Source of the DNA: a virus
DNA: 34,332 bases
Direction: 5' to 3' (one strand)
Virus record (IMG/VR): IMGVR_UViG_3300022602_000258
Coordinates: 1-34,332 of that record
Within the stretch, counting starts at the first letter, position 1. Each line of letters opens with the position of its first letter. Below, one piece after another: positions 8,366-16,321 of the stretch. The position numbers and the translations under genes were made by a program. The notes beneath the pieces are model-generated. The model was given only the letters and a program-made list of their open reading frames with translations, was not told the DNA's origin and ran no database searches.

Positions 8366-8794
8366 CTACGTTGTTACTATGGTTACTGTACCAACTTGCA
8401 CGTTGAGTTGCAAGTAATTCTGTGTAAGAGCAACATCAAAAGAACTTGCTCCCCCAACTGGATTCCAACCCCACTGAAATACCCTGCTACCTTCGCTAGG
8501 ATACCCATCTTGCGTAATACTTGTACCGTTTGACCGACAAGTATGCAATCCAGTTGTACCAGATTGATAATAACTAATGTCTGGCCTTGGATCACGCACG
8601 CCTTGTGGATCATCTACTGGGTACATACCAAGTTGCAACTGCGGCTGGTCTGGGTCCCAACAAGTTGGACACACTTTTAAGTCATACGTCTTGGTTTTAA
8701 TGATCTCTTTTTTAAGATCAAACAACTTATAGCGAAAACCACACCGATCACATTCTGCAATCGAGTTTTTACCAGAAGAAAACCTGTTTCCCAT
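8366..8794 (-). CDS. Zinc-ribbon structural-cluster protein
   Basis: 142 residues. The N-terminal third has a four-Cys zinc ribbon: C15-x2-C18 (AECDRCGFRYKLFD) and C42-x2-C45 (KVCPTCWDPDQP). The rest is beta-rich and ends in a hydrophobic strand (LQLNVQVGTVTIVTT). Its start overlaps the stop of the preceding gene (TAATG), which indicates coupled translation. Small zinc-ribbon proteins next to adaptor genes are common in related aquatic phages. A structural role is likelier than a regulatory one given the position. Confidence 0.65.
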   Translation of the reverse strand: MGNRFSSGKNSIAECDRCGFRYKLFDLKKEIIKTKTYDLKVCPTCWDPDQPQLQLGMYPVDDPQGVRDPRPDISYYQSGTTGLHTCRSNGTSITQDGYPSEGSRVFQWGWNPVGGASSFDVALTQNYLQLNVQVGTVTIVTT

Positions 8795-9744
8795 TAGGTT
8801 CCACCACCAATATACATTCTCTGCGGCACAAACCGTAAAGAAGCCTTCTCTCTGTCCTCTGTTGAAGCCAAATCCCAGGATTCATCGTATTGTTGCTTAA
8901 GTATTTGTAGTCTATTTAGCCCATCTGGTACTTTTAAACATAAATAATAAGCCAAACCAGACACCATACAGTTTACAAACCTGAATGGCACGTCCATTAT
9001 GTTGACTCCATTACCAACATCTTGCATTCTGCGTAGTCTCCAGTACACAAACTGGTAACTTGCGGCTGAATCAGGCGTTGGCCATACAGTAATACTGTTC
9101 TTTTGAGACAAAATGATAGGAGCACCCAAAGCATGAGATGCCGCAGTTGTATTTTGCTGGCCTCTAGTGCAGTTTAATAGGTAAGGCGGGTTGCCATTTG
9201 CGGCTGGTTGCACTTCGTTATACCCAATTAACTCGGAATCTAACGTAATCCAACCTGCATTTGGTAAACCAATGAGAGAATTTACAGCTATAGTGGTATC
9301 TGTTGCACCAATAGCGGCCGAAATTGCATTACTTGTAGGTTGATTATTAGCCGTTAAACGCTGAATCCAAACCTGAATAGGTCTTCCTTGGTTTAACTTG
9401 TTAGGCAAGGTAGCATAAGTATCAATACTAATACGCGTAATTGTTAAATCGGCCTGGTTACTGGCCACATTTGCATTAGTTCTAATGACATTTTCAATAA
9501 TATCTACTGTGTCATCGGGCAATGCATATGTAGGCTGACCTTGAACAAGCGGTATATAGTCCTGCTCAAATGTCCACATATTAAGACCACGATTGGCCCA
9601 GTCTGTAAACAATAAATTAAGAGAACGCCTAGCAGTCCTTACGTCATAACCGCTTCTTACTTCAACTCCAACGCGCTCATAAGCCTCCTCTATAACATCA
9701 GTTAACTGAAGATTAAACGCGGAAGAACCAGAAGTAGTAGCCAT
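8794..9744 (-). CDS. Tail nozzle/adaptor-type structural protein with inserted Ig-like module
   Basis: 316 residues. The start has helices typical of head-tail connector proteins of short-tailed phages (LQLTDVIEEAYERVGVEVRS, then RTARRSLNLLFTDWANRGLN). A later helical region (RFVNCMVSGLAYYLCLKVPD) is followed by a Lys/Arg-rich end. About residues 140-210 hold a separate module (ISAAIGATDTTIAVNSLIGL, ITLDSELIGY, NCTRGQQNTTAASHALGAPI) of a type often spliced into phage virion proteins. I place it in the neck or upper tail with the 370-residue adaptor; which ring it forms is uncertain. Confidence 0.65.
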   Translation of the reverse strand: MATTSGSSAFNLQLTDVIEEAYERVGVEVRSGYDVRTARRSLNLLFTDWANRGLNMWTFEQDYIPLVQGQPTYALPDDTVDIIENVIRTNANVASNQADLTITRISIDTYATLPNKLNQGRPIQVWIQRLTANNQPTSNAISAAIGATDTTIAVNSLIGLPNAGWITLDSELIGYNEVQPAANGNPPYLLNCTRGQQNTTAASHALGAPIILSQKNSITVWPTPDSAASYQFVYWRLRRMQDVGNGVNIMDVPFRFVNCMVSGLAYYLCLKVPDGLNRLQILKQQYDESWDLASTEDREKASLRFVPQRMYIGGGT

Positions 9745-9998
9745 TATTTAGGAGCTACACAAGTTAATGTTACAGCAACAGGAGTGGGTGCAACAAGTTG
9801 CACTTCTTCTACAACTTCAATTACAGGCTCAAAAATAACATTGTTAACAGGTGCTACAACATAATTTTCTAAACCGTCAATAATTTTTTGAAGATCATCT
9901 GCAATATGGCCATGATCTCTTTGCTGTTGTACCGCACGAACTTTAAGCTCGCTAAGCAAGTATTCAGCTTTTTCTTCAATAATGTTTAATAAACTCAT
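9744..9998 (-). CDS. Small hypothetical protein carrying a dyad site
   Basis: 84 residues. The N-terminal half is helical (LLNIIEEKAEYLLSELKVRA). The C-terminal half is a Val/Pro-rich tail in which the 16-bp dyad is translated as VQLVAP. ATGA overlaps join it to the gene before, and a TAATG overlap joins it to the gene after. No domain is recognised. Confidence 0.6.
   Translation of the reverse strand: MSLLNIIEEKAEYLLSELKVRAVQQQRDHGHIADDLQKIIDGLENYVVAPVNNVIFEPVIEVVEEVQLVAPTPVAVTLTCVAPK
9788..9803. repeat. 16-bp dyad site (in small hypothetical gene)
   Basis: Exact GTGCAACAAGTTGCAC on the plus strand; on the coding minus strand it is translated VQLVAP. Confidence 0.75.
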
Positions 9999-10204
9999 TT
10001 TGCGGCCCTCATGTTGTCAACTAGATTTGGATAAGGTCTACCAGCGGCCTTTGCCATTGCTTTAGCCTTTGCTTTTTTGGAAGAAGATAACTTCTTGGGT
10101 TTGCCAAGTCCTTTTGGACGAGGCTTATCCCAAACTTCTCCACCCTTCTTCTTGCCAGGCACTTTTGAAGGATTAATATCACCCATGCCACGGCTTGAAA
10201 TCAT
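9995..10204 (-). CDS. Small basic protein of the virion cluster
   Basis: 69 residues, about a quarter Lys/Arg. It starts MISSRGMGDINPSKVPGKKK and ends with KAMAKAAGRPYPNLVDNMRA. Both ends are familiar from aquatic phage genomes next to head and tail genes. An AAAGGACAT ribosome binding site lies upstream. The charge suggests contact with packaged DNA or with acidic capsid proteins; this is inference. Confidence 0.6.
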   Translation of the reverse strand: MISSRGMGDINPSKVPGKKKGGEVWDKPRPKGLGKPKKLSSSKKAKAKAMAKAAGRPYPNLVDNMRAAK

Positions 10205-10476
10205 CGCATATGTCCTTTGGTATGGCCGCGTTCAATGCAACCGTCTGCACGGTGTGATGCACCGCCCTTAGACATTTTATGCTTAACCTTGCCACCCCTT
10301 TTCATGTTTTTACTAGCCTCTTGTGCGGCAGTATTGGTCTTCTCTTGGGTTTTTTGTTCGTTACGTTGTTTTTCCATATCGTAACGATCTTTAGGTGAAA
10401 CATAATCTGCATCTGATTCGTCAGTGCGTTGAGGATTTACAAAGCCTCTACCAGCTCCAGCATCTTTTGTAGCCAT
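10201..10476 (-). CDS. Small basic protein with ADGC-TKG tail
   Basis: 91 residues. A charged helical first part (SPKDRYDMEKQRNEQKTQEK) leads to MKRGGKVKHKMSKGG and a C-terminal motif, RADGCIERGHTKGHMR. The tail recurs in the proteins at 10480-10683 (RADGCAEKGHTKG) and 11605-11892 (CADGCAIRGLTKGTMR). Translation starts at AAAGGATAAATC-ATG, a leader copied in front of the next gene. The shared tail suggests a common target, perhaps a capsid or scaffold binding site. Confidence 0.65.
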   Translation of the reverse strand: MATKDAGAGRGFVNPQRTDESDADYVSPKDRYDMEKQRNEQKTQEKTNTAAQEASKNMKRGGKVKHKMSKGGASHRADGCIERGHTKGHMR

Positions 10477-10479
10477 GAT

Positions 10480-10683
10480 TTATCCTTTGACGTGACCGCC
10501 ACCACACATCACAATTTTGCCTTTGGTGTGCCCTTTTTCAGCGCAACCATCAGCACGTTCGTGACAGCGATGAGCCATACCACCTTTTTTCATCATACCT
10601 CCTGGACGAGCCGCCGCCATTCCTGGTCTAACAGGCATCTTTCCAGCCATAGGAGGACGTATAGTCATTTGTGGCATTGGCAT
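10480..10683 (-). CDS. Small Met/Pro/Gly-rich protein with ADGC-TKG motif
   Basis: 67 residues. The first half is Met/Pro-rich (MPMPQMTIRPPMAGKMPVRP) and the second half contains MMKKGG and AHRCHERADGCAEKGHTKGK. It has four Cys and several His in the tail, so metal binding is possible. It shares its upstream leader sequence with the preceding gene. No named family. Confidence 0.6.
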   Translation of the reverse strand: MPMPQMTIRPPMAGKMPVRPGMAAARPGGMMKKGGMAHRCHERADGCAEKGHTKGKIVMCGGGHVKG

Positions 10684-10686
10684 GAT

Positions 10687-10920
10687 TTATCCTTTGTGAT
10701 GTACATGACCACCATGCTTATAAGCTTGATGCTTATGCAAGTGCTCTACAGTTTCATGATGCTTAGTATGTCCAGCGGCGTGCTCACCATAATGATGATG
10801 ATGGTGTTTATGTCCACCTTCCTCATGCTCTTTTAAATGGTGAACTGCGTGCTTGTGTTCATGATGATGCTCATGACCAGCAGGATGGACGTGCTTGTGG
10901 TGCTCTGGATGATGTGACAT
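10687..10920 (-). CDS. Extremely His-rich small protein
   Basis: 77 residues, of which I count 32 His, arranged as HH, HHH and HHHHH runs separated by Glu, Lys and Gly (for example GHEHHHEHKHAVHHLKEHEE). There is no Cys, little hydrophobic content, and the end matches the KHGG motif of neighbouring small proteins. An AAGGA ribosome binding site and conserved spacing support a real gene. Tight binding of Ni, Zn or Cu ions would be expected chemically. A role as a metal store or in virion assembly is speculation. Confidence 0.6.
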   Translation of the reverse strand: MSHHPEHHKHVHPAGHEHHHEHKHAVHHLKEHEEGGHKHHHHHYGEHAAGHTKHHETVEHLHKHQAYKHGGHVHHKG

Positions 10921-10929
10921 TTTTAGTCC

Positions 10930-11412
10930 TTATTTCTTGTGATGAGTTTTACCGCCACGCTTCATAGCTGGGCCTTTAACGTTATACAAAGGTCCATCGC
11001 CAACTGTGTTGCCCTTCATCTTAGGCATCATAGCTTTTGTAGCGCCTTTTTTCTCAACAGAGTGCTCGCCATGTGGTTTTCTACCGCCCTCAGTAACTTT
11101 GCTCATCTTGGCTGTAGTAATGCCTTTTTTCTCTTCAATACCATGCATACCAGTAGTTGATCCACCAGATGCCATTTTTTTGACGTGACCGCCGTGTTTC
11201 ATCGCCATTTGCAAATGATGATGAGCCATTTTCATATGATGCCCGTGAGCTTCGTGATCTTTCATTTCTCCACCTCTTTTAAATGTGCGGCCTGTGTCCG
11301 CTTTACTGAACTCCTGCCCCACACTACGCGGGACTCCCACTTTCTTGGCGAACGCTGGATTGTGGGCCACCGCCTCCATGAAATTATGTTGTGCTTTTGA
11401 TTTACTTGGCAT
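10930..11412 (-). CDS. DUF3008-like N-terminus with KRGG/His-rich tail
   Basis: 160 residues. The opening MPSKSKAQHNFMEAVAHNPA, followed by AKKVGVPRSVGQEFSKADTG, matches a small conserved family that I recall as DUF3008-like, found in phages and bacteria. The remainder is low-complexity: HGHHMKMAHHHLQMAMKHGG, repeated KRGG motifs, and a final AMKRGGKTHHKK. It looks like a conserved domain extended by the same short motif that runs through this gene cluster. The function is unknown. Confidence 0.65.
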   Translation of the reverse strand: MPSKSKAQHNFMEAVAHNPAFAKKVGVPRSVGQEFSKADTGRTFKRGGEMKDHEAHGHHMKMAHHHLQMAMKHGGHVKKMASGGSTTGMHGIEEKKGITTAKMSKVTEGGRKPHGEHSVEKKGATKAMMPKMKGNTVGDGPLYNVKGPAMKRGGKTHHKK

Positions 11413-11413
11413 A

Positions 11414-11602
11414 TTAGAATTTTACAATCCAACCTTTACCAAATGCAAATCCAACCACAATTGCTCCAATCCAAATAAGAATCTTGTTGATAACAGTCTT
11501 ACCTACTTGTTTGTAAAACTCACCAGCCAATTCTTCAATAGCAATCTTTGCCGCTTCTTTGGCTATAGCTTGTTCGCGTTCTGTTAATTCTATATCTGAC
11601 AT
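11414..11602 (-). CDS. Small single-span membrane protein
   Basis: 62 residues when started at MSDIEL, which has a GAGGT ribosome binding site; an upstream in-frame ATG lacks one. A charged amphipathic first half (ELTEREQAIAKEAAKIAIEE) is followed by a hydrophobic segment at about 38-58 (INKILIWIGAIVVGFAFGKG). This is the only clear membrane protein in the structural arm. It could be holin-like or a membrane-anchored virion protein, but the sequence does not decide. Confidence 0.6.
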   Translation of the reverse strand: MSDIELTEREQAIAKEAAKIAIEELAGEFYKQVGKTVINKILIWIGAIVVGFAFGKGWIVKF

Positions 11603-11604
11603 AT

Positions 11605-11892
11605 TTACCTCATTGTGCCTTTTGTAAGACCACGAATTGCACATCCATCAGCACATTTCCAAACCCTCAAGCTTTTGTTAATGCGGCTATTAGGATCATG
11701 CGCTGTCTTTTCTGAAGTTAACTTTTTCTTCATACCTTCCATTCTGGCACAAAATGATTTTTTCCTAGAGCCACCCTCTGGTTGAGGAGGCTTTAGATCA
11801 TGCCCTTCTTTCTTGGCAGAAGCTCTACCTTTAGCATTTAAGCCGCCATTTGGGTTTTTACCCTCTTTGCGTTGCCATGCTGGAGTAGACAT
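11605..11892 (-). CDS. Conserved small protein (DUF6321-like) with ADGC-TKG tail
   Basis: 95 residues. It begins MSTPAWQRKEGKNPNGGLNA and contains PPQPEGGSRKKSFCARMEGM and a Lys-rich middle, a pattern I recall from a conserved phage family (DUF6321-like, recalled rather than searched). The last residues, WKCADGCAIRGLTKGTMR, carry the motif shared with two other small proteins here. Its start overlaps the stop of the 849-residue gene (TAATG). Confidence 0.65.
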   Translation of the reverse strand: MSTPAWQRKEGKNPNGGLNAKGRASAKKEGHDLKPPQPEGGSRKKSFCARMEGMKKKLTSEKTAHDPNSRINKSLRVWKCADGCAIRGLTKGTMR

Positions 11893-14441
11893 TAAGCCAT
11901 CGCCTCTTGTGCAACAACGTTAATCTGAACAGTAGCACCAGCAGAAGAAGTTACAGCAACCGTCAAAATGTCGGCTACGTTACCTTTAATGTTGGTAAGC
12001 ACTGGGAAGAAGTTGCTTAAATCAAGCTGTTGCAAACCGTTAGGAGGAGTTGAGAATGCATACACAACCTCACCTCCAGCCAAAGTGGTAGCACTTAAAT
12101 CTTGCTCAGCAAATGAGTTATATGAACCCAATGTGTTAAGTGCAACAAAGTTTGCTTGACTTAAAGACAATTGGTTAGTAGGCGTACTTGAAATTAACTC
12201 AACCAAGCAAGTTGCAGATGAATTTAATAACAATGTTGCAGGCAATAATTGACCGCGATCAATCAACCCAATTTGATAGTTATTTCCAGATGATGGACTA
12301 TTTGCTAATGGTAAACCCGTAACAACATCTCCAAATGTTATTGCACTGGTTGTATTAGATGTAATACGGCCTGTGTATGGAGATACAGCAGATGCTCCAG
12401 ATGTATAGTTTGCAGGAGCACTAGCAAAATAACCCCAGCTAACCACAACTGTAGTAGTTGGATTTGTATTTGGTATTGTTACAGAGTAAATACCATTCAT
12501 GTAAGCAGGAGTTGATCCGCTAATAATAATTACATCACCCTGTTTCAAATTATGAACAGAACTAAATGTAATTGTAGATGTGTAGTTTGTAATACCAGCT
12601 ACAGTTCCAGATGCAGGATTTGAAATGGCGCTGATAGATGGCAAACTGGCCTGGTAATAAACAAACTTACCAACCCACTGATTTGCACCCCAATATGTTC
12701 CAGTTGGATTTGTTGTGGCTGTTACACCTGTCAACAATTGAATTGGAAGAATCATTGTGGTTGTAGATGGAACTTGCTGAATTAACCAAGTCTGAGCGGC
12801 ATATGTGGTTGTAGCAGTCAAAGTGCCAGTACCAGTAGTTTGTGCAGAACTAACTTGATAAGTACCCAGTCCACCAGGTGCATATGAGTTATATGTGCCA
12901 GATGCTTGAGCTGTAAATGCCTTATTAATCGTAATGGTAGCGCCATTAACCGCAGTAATGTACGTTGCTGTTGGTACGCCTGTACCCGCAAACAACTGGC
13001 CTACTGCAAACGATGTACCAGCCGCCAATACAACAACACTTGATCCAACTGCGCCACCGCTTGCAAAAGTTTGTGAACCCACAGCAGAACTTGTAGCAGT
13101 CAATTGAGCAACAATGGTTGGAGAACCTGTAACACCAGTTCCTGACAATACTTGTCCAATTTGAAGAGCTCCAGTAGCTACAGCAGTTGTAACTGTTAAA
13201 GTTGTTCCAGAGAATGCGTAGTTTCCAGTTGCAACAGTACCTACTTCAGTAAATGAACTAAGAGTAATGTACTGAGCTGGGCTATTAGCATTAGCTGTAT
13301 TTGTTACAGCATAACCATGAGCAGAGCCAAATGTAACCAAAGCCTGACCACTACTGGGCTGTCCTACTACAGAAGATATAGAAGGAGTAGCCGAGCTAAT
13401 TGTTAAAGTCGTAGGTGATCCACCCGTAGCCGCCGCATTGCTTTGATCAAAAATATCAGAGCCAACAGCTCTCATCCTAAATGACATTGCAGGATAGCGA
13501 ACAGAAGATGCAGGAACTGAACGGTTTTGAGTTTTAGCATCATTACCATATGAATAAGTAAATCCACGCTGTTTATCAATTGATCCTTCAATCAATACTG
13601 ACACACCATAGTGAGTCATTAATGATGCTGTACTACTTCCGTTATCCCTTTGCTCATAACGAACAGGCAAGTTACCAGTACGGCTCCAAGGCTTAACTTG
13701 AGCAACGCCGTTAATAACACCATTACCAGTACCAACTTGATGCAATACCCAAGGCTCGCCATTAAGGACTACGCCCCAACGAAGAGCTCCTGCGCCGTAC
13801 CAAGCATACTCCATCCATATCATTTGAACTTTAGTCCAATCAAGTGCATAGATAATATTCTTATTACCGTTCCATGCCTCGCAAGGAATAATCTGATCAA
13901 CTACACCATTGCTTCCAGAATCAGAACGAATAACTACATACATAGCTCCTGGATTTAAAGGTCCAGTAGGCCCAGTCTGCATAAAGAAAATACCATTGGA
14001 ATCATCAAAAATACCAACACGTTGAGTTTGGCCAGTAACAGAACTACCAAAGTTAACGTTAGATGCCATGTAAAAAGTCTTACCTGGCTGGTATCTATGG
14101 TAAGGACGGCTTTGACGAATCGTAATATCACCAGGAGTATTACCTCCACCAATGTTCATTGATACGCCACCCAAACCAGGATTCTGAACAATGTAAGCTT
14201 GTCCAGATGTATTCTGAATAAAGTTTTCCCAACGCAAAGGTTGTACGCCGTATTCAAAGTCGGCATCATAAATATTTTGCGATTGGCTAACTTTTAACTT
14301 ACCAACAACATCACGCAAACGCTGGGGCGCTACAAACTCAGCGGCCCCGTCAATACCTTGCCAAGCGGTGCTGGGGGTTTGTGTCCCCATACTAGCCGTT
14401 TGGTTATTAGGCGAGAAAAAATTAAACAGATTCAAACCCAT
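11892..14441 (-). CDS. Large virion structural protein with tandem surface modules
   Basis: 849 residues. The first about 330 form a conserved phage structural domain, with motifs such as RLRDVVGKLKVSQSQNIYDA, the SRPYHRYQPGKTFYMAS segment and RVGIFDDSNGIFF. Two tandem Gly/Thr-rich modules follow at about 405-540 (TTLTVTTAVATGALQIGQVL, GQLFAGTGVPTATYITAVNG), then further beta repeats and a C-terminal domain. A TAGGAG ribosome binding site precedes the ATG. Its place next to capsid genes suggests a tail or head-decoration protein. The precise role is uncertain. Confidence 0.65.
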   Translation of the reverse strand: MGLNLFNFFSPNNQTASMGTQTPSTAWQGIDGAAEFVAPQRLRDVVGKLKVSQSQNIYDADFEYGVQPLRWENFIQNTSGQAYIVQNPGLGGVSMNIGGGNTPGDITIRQSRPYHRYQPGKTFYMASNVNFGSSVTGQTQRVGIFDDSNGIFFMQTGPTGPLNPGAMYVVIRSDSGSNGVVDQIIPCEAWNGNKNIIYALDWTKVQMIWMEYAWYGAGALRWGVVLNGEPWVLHQVGTGNGVINGVAQVKPWSRTGNLPVRYEQRDNGSSTASLMTHYGVSVLIEGSIDKQRGFTYSYGNDAKTQNRSVPASSVRYPAMSFRMRAVGSDIFDQSNAAATGGSPTTLTISSATPSISSVVGQPSSGQALVTFGSAHGYAVTNTANANSPAQYITLSSFTEVGTVATGNYAFSGTTLTVTTAVATGALQIGQVLSGTGVTGSPTIVAQLTATSSAVGSQTFASGGAVGSSVVVLAAGTSFAVGQLFAGTGVPTATYITAVNGATITINKAFTAQASGTYNSYAPGGLGTYQVSSAQTTGTGTLTATTTYAAQTWLIQQVPSTTTMILPIQLLTGVTATTNPTGTYWGANQWVGKFVYYQASLPSISAISNPASGTVAGITNYTSTITFSSVHNLKQGDVIIISGSTPAYMNGIYSVTIPNTNPTTTVVVSWGYFASAPANYTSGASAVSPYTGRITSNTTSAITFGDVVTGLPLANSPSSGNNYQIGLIDRGQLLPATLLLNSSATCLVELISSTPTNQLSLSQANFVALNTLGSYNSFAEQDLSATTLAGGEVVYAFSTPPNGLQQLDLSNFFPVLTNIKGNVADILTVAVTSSAGATVQINVVAQEAMA

Positions 14442-14487
14442 AAAAACTCCTATTAAATCAAAGAAAGGGGCGCAAGGCCCCTAGCTA

Positions 14488-15219
14488 TTAGTCGAAGTTA
14501 CCGTATGGGTAAGTTGTGGAGTTACCGATGTTAGGATCAGCCTGTGTGTAACGAACAGTAAAGTTGAGCTTACCGCCTGTAGGCACTGCAACAGAAGTAG
14601 AACCTGTGATACTCAATGTAAACACAATTTGTGAGAAGAAGCTTGGCTGTGTTCCAACTTGTGGATTTTGAATATCAGAAGTTGTTGCCAACATATTGAT
14701 CAAGTTAGTTGCTGTGTAAGTCGTAGACAAACGACCTGCTGTACCAACACCAGTGCTTGAAGAAATAACGGCTGTACCATATGTTGGTGTACCGCCTGCG
14801 GCTGTGTAGTTGTTAGAAACAAACACAGATGTGTTAGACAATGTTGCGCCACTTTCGCCAGTAATAGCAAGTAAGTAATCAACTGTAATGTCTTGAATAA
14901 CACTGTTGATTGGAACGTACATTACCGCGCCACGATAAATCTGGCCACTTGAACCAGTAACGTCAGCAGGGATTGTTTGTGTTGTTGGTCCTGCATTTTG
15001 GAATGCAGAGCTAGGTGTATATACAGTAGCATTCTGGTTTGGTATCACGTTTGATGATACAAACTGTCCTGATGCTCCGCTATAACCAGCGGTGTTTACT
15101 GTTGTGTTAGATAAATCAATATAACAAGTTTGGACTAACTCTGTGTAACCAATATCGCGAAGAGGTCCAAAACGATTGTCACCCGATATGATCGGGCCGT
15201 CAAATGTACTGCGTGCCAT
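14488..15219 (-). CDS. Head-proximal structural protein
   Basis: 243 residues. The start MARSTFDGPIISGDNRFGPL is a recurring head in phage virion proteins found downstream of capsid genes. The rest is beta-rich (VMYVPINSVIQDITVDYLLA) and ends with LNFTVRYTQADPN. It is the first gene after the terminator and promoter cassette and has an AAGGAAA ribosome binding site and an untranslated leader of about 85 bases. Its own promoter suggests it is needed in a different amount from the capsid. Decoration or tail subunit are both possible. Confidence 0.65.
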   Translation of the reverse strand: MARSTFDGPIISGDNRFGPLRDIGYTELVQTCYIDLSNTTVNTAGYSGASGQFVSSNVIPNQNATVYTPSSAFQNAGPTTQTIPADVTGSSGQIYRGAVMYVPINSVIQDITVDYLLAITGESGATLSNTSVFVSNNYTAAGGTPTYGTAVISSSTGVGTAGRLSTTYTATNLINMLATTSDIQNPQVGTQPSFFSQIVFTLSITGSTSVAVPTGGKLNFTVRYTQADPNIGNSTTYPYGNFD

Positions 15220-15243
15220 TATAAGTTTCCTTATGCAAAAGAT

Positions 15244-15289
15244 ACCTTGTTAATCGTTGCATCGTCTGCTGGGCCAGTGGCAACAAGGT
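15244..15289 (-). promoter_or_regulatory. 5' leader inverted repeat with alternative pairing
   Basis: The leader of the gene at 14488-15219 contains perfect 8-base arms, ACCTTGTT (15244-15251) and AACAAGGT (15282-15289). GTTGC/GCAAC pairing inside the same span would compete with them. Mutually exclusive helices in a leader can act in attenuation or mRNA protection. No ligand or leader peptide is evident. Confidence 0.35.
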
Positions 15290-15308
15290 TGAATTCCCAG
15301 ATGCCCTT

Positions 15309-15336
15309 AATATACACTATTTTCAAATATAGTCAA
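15309..15336 (-). promoter_or_regulatory. Sigma70-type promoter downstream of the capsid gene
   Basis: On the minus strand TTGACT (15336-15331) and TATATT (15314-15309) are separated by 16 bases, each one mismatch from consensus. It lies between a terminator and the gene at 14488-15219, so it would start transcription of the post-capsid structural genes. Confidence 0.65.
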
Positions 15337-15348
15337 CAAATTTTGTAT

Positions 15349-15375
15349 AAAAAAAGGGCCCCTTGTGAGAGCCCT
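15349..15375 (-). terminator. Rho-independent terminator after the major capsid gene
   Basis: Minus strand AGGGCT...GGGCCCT stem (about six pairs) followed by seven T residues, 29 bases after the capsid stop codon. It would end or attenuate the terminase-to-capsid transcript just before the new promoter. Confidence 0.7.
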
Positions 15376-15381
15376 CCTTAA

Positions 15382-15397
15382 GTGCAACAAGTTGCAC
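15382..15397. repeat. 16-bp dyad site (after capsid stop)
   Basis: Exact copy, noncoding, 7 bases downstream of the capsid stop and directly before the terminator and promoter cassette. Confidence 0.75.
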
Positions 15398-15403
15398 CTG
15401 ATC

Positions 15404-16306
15404 TTAGTAAGAACCGTAAAGTCCTAGTGGATCAGACCAGCCGAAGCTGTAACGCTCACGAGACTTGTAACGGACGTTACCTGTATCAAAGTCACCGTCC
15501 ATTGAGTTCTGTAAGGACACGCGCTCAAAGTGCTTAAGTCCGTTAGGAACGTCAGTGGTCAGGAACCATGCGTTAGGTGCTGTCAAGAAGTGGTTAACTG
15601 TGTAACCTTCTGGGATAGAACCGTTGTTCTTGATAGCGTTCAAGTCGTTGTTGTTTGTACCAACGCGCAACTCTGTGTCTAATAGACGAGTTGCAACGAA
15701 CATGAGTGCTGGGGGAACAATCAACTTCTTGGGACGTGCGGCAATCAAAAGTCCACGCTCGTCTGTCCATGCGGCGATTTGAATAACGGCATTCTCAAGG
15801 GATGTCTCATTCAAGTCAGCAGGAGTAGATGGAGTGTTGGCGTTTGTACCACCGTTAACCAATGGGTGAGCACTGTTCAATAAAGATACGCCGTCACCGC
15901 CAACGTATTGGCTGTTAAATGCGTTGTTCAAAGTTGAAGCGGCTTTAACCTGCTTGGTATACGCCATAGCGCGAGCTAGACCCTTGGTATAACGTGCTGA
16001 CAAAGAGTCATACAAGTTATCTTCAATCGCTTCTTCAGTGATTGAGAATCCAAGAGCAATAGTCTCGTGGTTATAACGTGCTGTGAATGCTTCTTGCGCA
16101 TTGTCATAAGCAAGGGATTGACCCTCGTTTTTGACTGGTGCGGCTGAGAATCCAGACAGTTTGGTTTCTTCTTCAAAGCTACGCTCAGATTTCTCTGTTT
16201 CGTAGATTTCTTTATGCTCTTCGCCGTAACGGGCATACTCTAAACCGAACAATGCGTTCAATCCAGGGAGCAACTCTTTCAGTAGTTGTGCGCGTGAAAT
16301 AGCCAT
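15404..16306 (-). CDS. Major capsid protein (Mu gpT-like/HK97 fold)
   Basis: 300 residues. Features of the phage major head subunit include MAISRAQLLKELLPGLNALF at the start, a flexible region with EGQSLAYDNAQEAFTARYNH, the ALGFSITEEAIEDNLYDS helix, LNSAHPLVNGGTNANTP, an ARPKKLIVPPALMFVATRLL strand pair, and GVRYKSRERYSFGWSD-like ending (NVRYKSRERYSFGWSDPLGL). The size suits an HK97-type subunit. A strong AAGGAG ribosome binding site and its place after scaffold and decoration genes support the call. A GroES-like gene upstream may assist its folding. Confidence 0.85.
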   Translation of the reverse strand: MAISRAQLLKELLPGLNALFGLEYARYGEEHKEIYETEKSERSFEEETKLSGFSAAPVKNEGQSLAYDNAQEAFTARYNHETIALGFSITEEAIEDNLYDSLSARYTKGLARAMAYTKQVKAASTLNNAFNSQYVGGDGVSLLNSAHPLVNGGTNANTPSTPADLNETSLENAVIQIAAWTDERGLLIAARPKKLIVPPALMFVATRLLDTELRVGTNNNDLNAIKNNGSIPEGYTVNHFLTAPNAWFLTTDVPNGLKHFERVSLQNSMDGDFDTGNVRYKSRERYSFGWSDPLGLYGSY

Positions 16307-16321
16307 GTTTTAGCTCCTTAA

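Noticed and set aside
8394-8415. ACTTGCA...TGCAAGT inverted repeat with an 8-base spacer
   Set aside because: It lies inside the 3' end of the zinc-ribbon gene, has no second copy and no T-run, so chance is a sufficient explanation.
8657-8668. CCAACAAGTTGG, similar to the core of the dyad site
   Set aside because: It lacks the GTG/CAC outer parts and is fully explained by codons for the second Cys pair of the zinc ribbon (P-T-C-W).
15382-15397. Reading the dyad as the stem of the terminator
   Set aside because: The true terminator is the separate GC stem plus T-run at 15349-15375; the dyad has a 2-base centre and no following T-run on the minus strand.
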